Assembly: GCA_028705545.1 (NCBI GenBank)
Contig: JAQWDG010000052.1
Location: 1 to 10,308 of the forward strand
DNA from: Methanoregula sp.
GTDB lineage: Archaea; Halobacteriota; Methanomicrobia; Methanomicrobiales; Methanospirillaceae
Length of the DNA stretch: 10,308 nt
Reading direction: 5' to 3'
The notes under the pieces were generated by a model. It was not told the origin of the DNA. It saw only the letters and a list, made by a program, of their open reading frames with translations, and ran no database searches. A program made the translations under genes and the position numbers. This document shows positions 6,732 to 10,308 of this stretch, one piece after another (the stretch's first letter is position 1; each line of letters opens with the position of its first letter).

Positions 6732-7496
6732 TCAGAAGTTTTTCCTGTTGCCGCAGGCGTCCCGCATGTAGTGGCCGAATTCGGTTTTCTTTAGGAGTTC
6801 GCCGTTAAAGACCGGGCCGTCGCGGCAGACGCGGAGACCGTCGGGGTCGATACAGCACGAGCCGCAGACGCCGATCCCGCATTTCATGTACCGGTGGAGC
6901 GAGAACTCGGTCTTTCCTAAACAGTCTTTTGCATCGAGCCGGCCGAGCACGGCCCGCATCATCGGCTCCGGGCCGCAGACCGCGATCCGGTCGTACGCGG
7001 CAAGGTTTACTTCCTCAAGAAGGTCGGTCACGAACCCGTGCACGCCCAGGCTCCCGTCGTCGGTGGCGATCAGCACGTCCGTGCTCTCGTCCAGCTGGTC
7101 GATAAAGAGGAGTTCGTTTTCCGTTCGTGCACCTAAAAGCATTGTCATTACACAGTCTGATTTGGCAAGCGGCAGGAGCGGCGCTGCCCCGACACCGCCG
7201 GCGATGGCAAGCATCTTCTCGCCTTTCGTAAACCCGTTCCCGAGCGGCCCCCGGATCCCGAGCTGTGCCCCGGCTGCAAGGTTAAACATCGCTTCGGTGG
7301 CATCGCCGGCTTTCTGCACCGTGATGCTGTTTTTGGACGAGAGTGCCATCGGGATCTCGTCGATTTTCGGCACCCAGACCATCGTGAACTGTCCCGCGGT
7401 AAAGGTAAACTCCTTATCGAAAAAGAAGGACTTTACCGAGGGCGATTCGGTTTTTATCTCCGTGATGGTTACCGGTACAGGCAGTTTTTCATCCAT
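6732..7496 (-). CDS. pyrK: Dihydroorotate dehydrogenase 1B, electron transfer subunit
   Basis: A 254-residue ferredoxin-reductase-like protein that carries electrons from the PyrD flavin through FAD and a [2Fe-2S] cluster to an external acceptor (NAD in characterised bacterial enzymes; the methanogen acceptor is not known). AGQFTMVWVP (34-43) begins the FAD barrel, GPLGNGF spans 83-89, LAIAGGVGAAPLLPLAK (96-112) opens the nucleotide domain, and CGPEPMM (174-180) is the reductase-type late motif. The cluster ligands are C206, C211, C214 and C224 in the pattern C-x4-C-x2-C-x9-C. The usual FAD-contacting RPxS motif is replaced by IPMALSS (48-54). The ATG at 7496 is preferred over an in-frame GTG at 7502 because GGGGTG (7507-7502) precedes it at a suitable distance. 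It overlaps the pyrD stop by 8 bases, so the subunits are co-translated. Confidence 0.93.
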   Translation of the reverse strand: MDEKLPVPVTITEIKTESPSVKSFFFDKEFTFTAGQFTMVWVPKIDEIPMALSSKNSITVQKAGDATEAMFNLAAGAQLGIRGPLGNGFTKGEKMLAIAGGVGAAPLLPLAKSDCVMTMLLGARTENELLFIDQLDESTDVLIATDDGSLGVHGFVTDLLEEVNLAAYDRIAVCGPEPMMRAVLGRLDAKDCLGKTEFSLHRYMKCGIGVCGSCCIDPDGLRVCRDGPVFNGELLKKTEFGHYMRDACGNRKNF

Positions 7497-8376
7497 GGGC
7501 ACACCCCACGATCTCCTCCGGCGCTATACCATTTTTCGCGTACAGTTCTTTTGCGATGGTATCAAAGACCCCTATATCCTGCTGCACGGCGCTCCCGATC
7601 TCGACGGCCTTCGCCCCGGCCATCATCATCTCGACGACGTTGTCGGCAGAAGAGACGCCGCCGCACCCGATAATGGGGATTTTGCACGATTCGTAAAGTT
7701 CGTACACGCACCGCACCGCAATGGGAAAGACTGCTTTCCCGGATAGTCCCCCGTACCGGTGCCCGAGGACCGGCTGCCGGAGTGCAGTCGAGATCCTCAT
7801 CGCTTTTACCGTATTTATCGCCACAATTGCCGATGCCCCTCCCCGCTCCGCCGCCTTCCCGATCGTGGAGATATCGGTCACGTTCGGCGTGAGTTTTACC
7901 CAGGTTGGCATCCCAAGCGAGCTCACCGCACGGGTGCAGGCCTCGACAAGGGCCGGGTCCACGCCGATTGCCGCACCGTAGCCTTCCGCATGCGGGCAGG
8001 AGAGGTTGAGCTCGAAACCGGCCGCTTTTCCCTTAAACCACCCGGCAACTGCTGCAAACTCTTCCGGGTTCCCGCCAAAGATGCTCACAATCACCGGTTT
8101 TCCGCCGAGCGTGGCAAGTTCTCCGGTAAATTCCTGCGACGGGTTGGGAAGGCCCATTGCGTTTAAAAGGCCGCAATCGAGTACGGCAACGCAGGGGCCG
8201 GCATGTCCGCTCTTGGGTTCCGGTCCGATCGATTTTGTGACCGCCCCTCCGGCGCCCGCATTGAGCATCCGCAAAAGCGAAGCCCCCGTTGTCCCGAGTA
8301 CGCCGGCAGCGAGAAGGAGGTGGTTGTTGAGTTTCACGCCCCCGACCGTAACCGGGCCCGATCTGAGCTGAACCAT
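7489..8376 (-). CDS. pyrD: Dihydroorotate dehydrogenase 1B, catalytic subunit
   Basis: A 295-residue FMN enzyme that oxidises dihydroorotate to orotate, the fourth step of de novo UMP synthesis. The class 1 catalytic cysteine C127 lies in NLSCPH (124-129); a serine here would indicate class 2. FMN-binding signatures are visible: KLTPNVTD (161-168), INTVKA (187-192), GGLSG (209-213) and GCGGVSSADNVVEM (237-250). The neighbouring pyrK confirms the class 1B heterotetramer. The ATG at 8376 begins just before the family's N-terminal strand and follows GTGATG, a partial ribosome-binding match. The frame stays open 25 codons further, to 8451, but that extension covers the putative promoter and does not resemble PyrD. 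The gene is divergent from mdh and overlaps pyrK. Confidence 0.95.
   Translation of the reverse strand: MVQLRSGPVTVGGVKLNNHLLLAAGVLGTTGASLLRMLNAGAGGAVTKSIGPEPKSGHAGPCVAVLDCGLLNAMGLPNPSQEFTGELATLGGKPVIVSIFGGNPEEFAAVAGWFKGKAAGFELNLSCPHAEGYGAAIGVDPALVEACTRAVSSLGMPTWVKLTPNVTDISTIGKAAERGGASAIVAINTVKAMRISTALRQPVLGHRYGGLSGKAVFPIAVRCVYELYESCKIPIIGCGGVSSADNVVEMMMAGAKAVEIGSAVQQDIGVFDTIAKELYAKNGIAPEEIVGCAHG
7502..7507 (-). promoter_or_regulatory. Ribosome-binding site deciding the pyrK start
   Basis: On the minus strand GGGGTG ends 5 bases before the ATG at 7496-7494 and pairs with the archaeal anti-Shine-Dalgarno. The alternative GTG start at 7502-7500 overlaps this site and has only a GGAGGA about 12 bases upstream, so ATG is the better choice. 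Confidence 0.5.
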
Positions 8377-8400
8377 TTCATCACACAATGGTCGCCGGAA

Positions 8401-8409
8401 ATAATAAAG
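8401..8409 (-). promoter_or_regulatory. Putative TATA box for pyrDK
   Basis: Read on the minus strand this is CTTTATTAT, centred about 29 bases before the pyrD ATG at 8376, so the transcript would start within a few bases of the start codon. It lies in the 115-base divergent region shared with mdh. Confidence 0.4.
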
Positions 8410-8450
8410 GACATCTTTTTTGGTACAGGGGCGGTTCTGGACGGTAGTCA

Positions 8451-8459
8451 CTTAAGTTT
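8451..8459 (+). promoter_or_regulatory. Possible TATA box for mdh
   Basis: CTTAAGTTT, part of the perfect palindrome ACTTAAGT (8450-8457), is the most A/T-rich box at the right distance to start a transcript near 8480. The ribosome-binding site AAGGAGA (8481-8487) follows directly and lies 4-5 bases before the mdh ATG. The palindrome could also be an operator; neither role can be shown from sequence alone. Confidence 0.3.
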
Positions 8460-8491
8460 GCGTAGTGCATACCTAATATTAAGGAGAGACC

Positions 8492-9358
8492 ATGACGCGT
8501 CTGGGGGTGCTCGGTGTCGGGAGGATCGGCGGGGAGGTCGCGTATCTTTCGGCCCTGACCGGGATTGTTGACGAACTCGCCCTCTACGACCGCACCGAAA
8601 GCCTGCTCCGGGCGCAGGTGCTCGATATAAAACACACCGGTCTTCCCGTCGATATCCTCACTACACCCCGGGATATCCTGGACGCGGAAGTCTGCGTCTT
8701 TGCGGCCGGCCTGCCAAGAACGCCGGATATCCGGACCCGGGCGGACCTGCTCGCGGCAAATCTCCCGGTGACAAAACAGTGCGGAGCGCTTTTAAAGGAT
8801 TATCCCGGCCTCCTTGTCACGGTGACAAACCCCATGGACGTGAACAATTACCTCCTCCACCGGCTCACCGGCATCCCAAAAGAGCGGTGCATCGGTTTTG
8901 GCGGCCAGCTGGACAGTGCGCGTTTTCTCCACGCACTTGCCCGGCAGGGGATTGCGGGACCGGCTGTTGTCCTCGGGGAGCATGGCGAGAACCAGGTGCC
9001 GGTCTTTTCGCGGCTCGCGATATCGGTTGCGGAGGAGAAACGCGATGAGATCCTCCGCGGACTGCGGGGCGCAAGCATGGAAGTGATCCGCGGGAAGGGT
9101 GGGACCGTTTTTGGCCCTGCGTACCACATGGTGTCGCTCGTGAAGATCCTGCTCACCGACACGCAGGCGACGGTCCCCTGTTCAGCCGTCCTCGATGGGG
9201 AATACGGCATGGAAGGCTGCTCGCTCGGTGTCCCGGTCCGGCTCGGGCGCGGGGGGATACAGGAGATCGAGCAGTGGGACCTCGATCCCTGGGAAGCAGC
9301 GGCAATGGCCCGGGCGGGGACGTTTATTTCCGATCTCTGCCGGAAGGTGGTGACTTAA
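8492..9358 (+). CDS. mdh: Malate dehydrogenase (LDH/MDH family)
   Basis: A 288-residue NAD(P)-dependent 2-hydroxyacid dehydrogenase that interconverts malate and oxaloacetate in the partial tricarboxylic acid pathway methanogens use for biosynthesis. The Rossmann motif GVGRIG is at 8-13 and D33 ends the second strand, which favours NAD over NADP. The mobile loop has R76 (GLPR), the position that selects malate over lactate, with R83 seven residues later. TNPMD (112-116) carries N113, D141 and R144 lie in LDSARF, and the proton-relay histidine H164 is in GEHGENQVPVFS. These match the catalytic set of the family, and the length is usual for archaeal members. AAGGAGA at 8481 supports the ATG at 8492. 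polB begins 6 bases after the stop, suggesting co-transcription. Related L-2-hydroxyacid dehydrogenase activities cannot be excluded. Confidence 0.92.
   Translation: MTRLGVLGVGRIGGEVAYLSALTGIVDELALYDRTESLLRAQVLDIKHTGLPVDILTTPRDILDAEVCVFAAGLPRTPDIRTRADLLAANLPVTKQCGALLKDYPGLLVTVTNPMDVNNYLLHRLTGIPKERCIGFGGQLDSARFLHALARQGIAGPAVVLGEHGENQVPVFSRLAISVAEEKRDEILRGLRGASMEVIRGKGGTVFGPAYHMVSLVKILLTDTQATVPCSAVLDGEYGMEGCSLGVPVRLGRGGIQEIEQWDLDPWEAAAMARAGTFISDLCRKVVT
9346..9353 (+). promoter_or_regulatory. Ribosome-binding site for polB inside mdh
   Basis: GGTGGTGA lies in the last codons of mdh and ends 11 bases before the ATG at 9365. It is the best ribosome-binding match near that start, though the spacing is slightly long. 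Together with the 6-base gap it points to a shared transcript. Confidence 0.4.
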
Positions 9359-9364
9359 ACAGCC

Positions 9365-10308
9365 ATGCCTGCACAAGCGATACGGTCGGCAGAGACCTTA
9401 ACCCTCCCGGCAACGGACGAAGAGAACGGCGCCGTGACGATCGCGATAAACCAGGTGGAGTACAGCAACGCCCCCGATGGCCCGGTCATCCATATCTTCG
9501 GCAGGGACGAGGGAGGAATGGCACACCGGATCGATGTGACCGGGTTCCTCCCGTATTTCTATGTGCCCGGGGAGCAGGTGGGCCAGGCCGTTCCTCCGAA
9601 CGTGACTATCGAGCCCGATACGGTGTACCGTTCGATCCGCGGCGAAAAACTCCGGCGCCTCTACACGGTCCGGCCCGGCGATGTGAGAAGCCTCCGGGAA
9701 CGGTACCACCACTTCGAGGCCGACATCCCGTTTGCTACCCGGTTCATGATCGACTGCGGGCTCACCGGTGCCGTGACCGCACAGAAAAACCCGGTGGATT
9801 ACCGGGCGGTCGTCCCCGCCGAGTCGAACGCCCCGGCCCGGGTCTGCATGATCGATATCGAGTGCGAGGACGAGCGGGGGTTCCCGGATCCCCAGCGCGA
9901 TTCGATCATCTGTATCACCTGCCACGATTCGTTTGACGACGATTATGTCACGTTCCTCTTCGGCGGCCAGGATATGCCCGGGGAGATCACGGACAAGGTT
10001 GCGGCCGGCGGCCTTGTAAACGGCTGTTTTAAGACCGGCGCCCACACGATCTGCACGTATGCCGATGAAGTTGCCATGCTCAGGGCGTTTAGTGCGTACA
10101 TCGCCGAACGCGACCCGGATGTCCTCTCGGGCTGGAACTTTGTCGAGTTCGATATACCCTATATCATGGGCCGCATGGAAAAACTCGGGCTCTCCCCGGT
10201 GATGCTTGCCCGTCTTCCCGGCATGACCGAGAGAAATGCGCTCCGCGGCCGTGCCCTTTTCGATCTCCTTACCGGCTACAAGAAGATGCACTCGACCTTA
10301 AAAGAGTC
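9365..10308 (+). CDS. polB: DNA polymerase family B, N-terminal part (cut by window edge)
   Basis: The first 314 codons of an archaeal replicative-type family B DNA polymerase, open to the end of the window. Visible are the N-terminal domain, which in archaeal enzymes also reads uracil in the template (QVEYSNAPDGPVIHIFGRD, residues 30-48), and the start of the 3'-5' proofreading exonuclease. Exo motif I is MIDIE with D164 and E166. Exo motif II is WNFVEFDIPY with N258 and D263. YKKMHSTLKES lies at the edge. Exo motif III and all polymerase motifs must lie beyond 10308. The ATG at 9365 follows mdh by 6 bases. It gives about 25 more N-terminal residues than some archaeal PolB proteins; an in-frame GTG at 9434 is a less likely start. 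Truncation here is a window artefact, not a pseudogene. Confidence 0.93.
   Translation, partial: MPAQAIRSAETLTLPATDEENGAVTIAINQVEYSNAPDGPVIHIFGRDEGGMAHRIDVTGFLPYFYVPGEQVGQAVPPNVTIEPDTVYRSIRGEKLRRLYTVRPGDVRSLRERYHHFEADIPFATRFMIDCGLTGAVTAQKNPVDYRAVVPAESNAPARVCMIDIECEDERGFPDPQRDSIICITCHDSFDDDYVTFLFGGQDMPGEITDKVAAGGLVNGCFKTGAHTICTYADEVAMLRAFSAYIAERDPDVLSGWNFVEFDIPYIMGRMEKLGLSPVMLARLPGMTERNALRGRALFDLLTGYKKMHSTLKE

Noticed and set aside
8377..8451. Extended pyrD start at 8451 adding 25 residues
   Set aside because: The extension covers the promoter-like region and its sequence does not match the PyrD N-terminus, whereas ATG 8376 does.
9398..10291. 297-codon minus-strand frame opposite polB
   Set aside because: The plus strand encodes PolB with both exonuclease motifs in order; the antisense frame shows no motif and is a mirror of biased codon use.

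Overview
The window looks like ordinary chromosome from a GC-rich methanogenic archaeon, most likely a member of the Methanomicrobiales. Three things point there: an archaeal family-B DNA polymerase and an XPD-type Fe-S helicase; a histidine kinase with the 'RHDILN' phosphoacceptor box common in methanogen kinases; and archaeal TATA-like boxes plus GGTG/GGAG ribosome-binding sites. The genus cannot be fixed from the sequence alone. Coding density is high, several genes overlap by 1 to 10 bases, and no gap between genes exceeds about 180 bases.

Layout, left to right. (1) 92-2589, plus strand: an XPD/Rad3-like 5'-3' DNA helicase overlapping an O6-alkylguanine-DNA alkyltransferase (ogt), which together form a DNA-repair pair. 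(2) 2632-4160, plus strand: ketopantoate reductase (panE, coenzyme A pathway) overlapping by one base a molybdenum cofactor guanylyltransferase (mobA). MobA would supply the Mo/W-dinucleotide cofactor used by methanogen formylmethanofuran and formate dehydrogenases. (3) 4337-6672, plus strand: two tandem membrane sensor proteins with matching membrane and PAS input modules, overlapping by four bases. The first stops where a kinase should begin; the second is a complete histidine kinase. (4) 6732-8376, minus strand: pyrD and pyrK, the two subunits of class 1B dihydroorotate dehydrogenase (pyrimidine synthesis), convergent with the kinase. (5) 8492 to the window end, plus strand: malate dehydrogenase and then the first 314 codons of DNA polymerase B, which runs off the right edge. 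pyrD and mdh diverge from a 115-base promoter region.

Most of the window is housekeeping, and I see no CRISPR array, insertion sequence, tRNA, rRNA or clear horizontally acquired island. The least explained element is the tandem sensor pair. A kinase-less paralogue sits directly upstream of, and is translationally coupled to, a full kinase with which it shares its membrane module and signalling helix. It could be a dedicated co-sensor or a negative partner. Smaller oddities are an unusual cysteine spacing in the helicase Fe-S domain, a lysine-rich tail on Ogt, and an apparently long insert between exonuclease motifs I and II of the polymerase.
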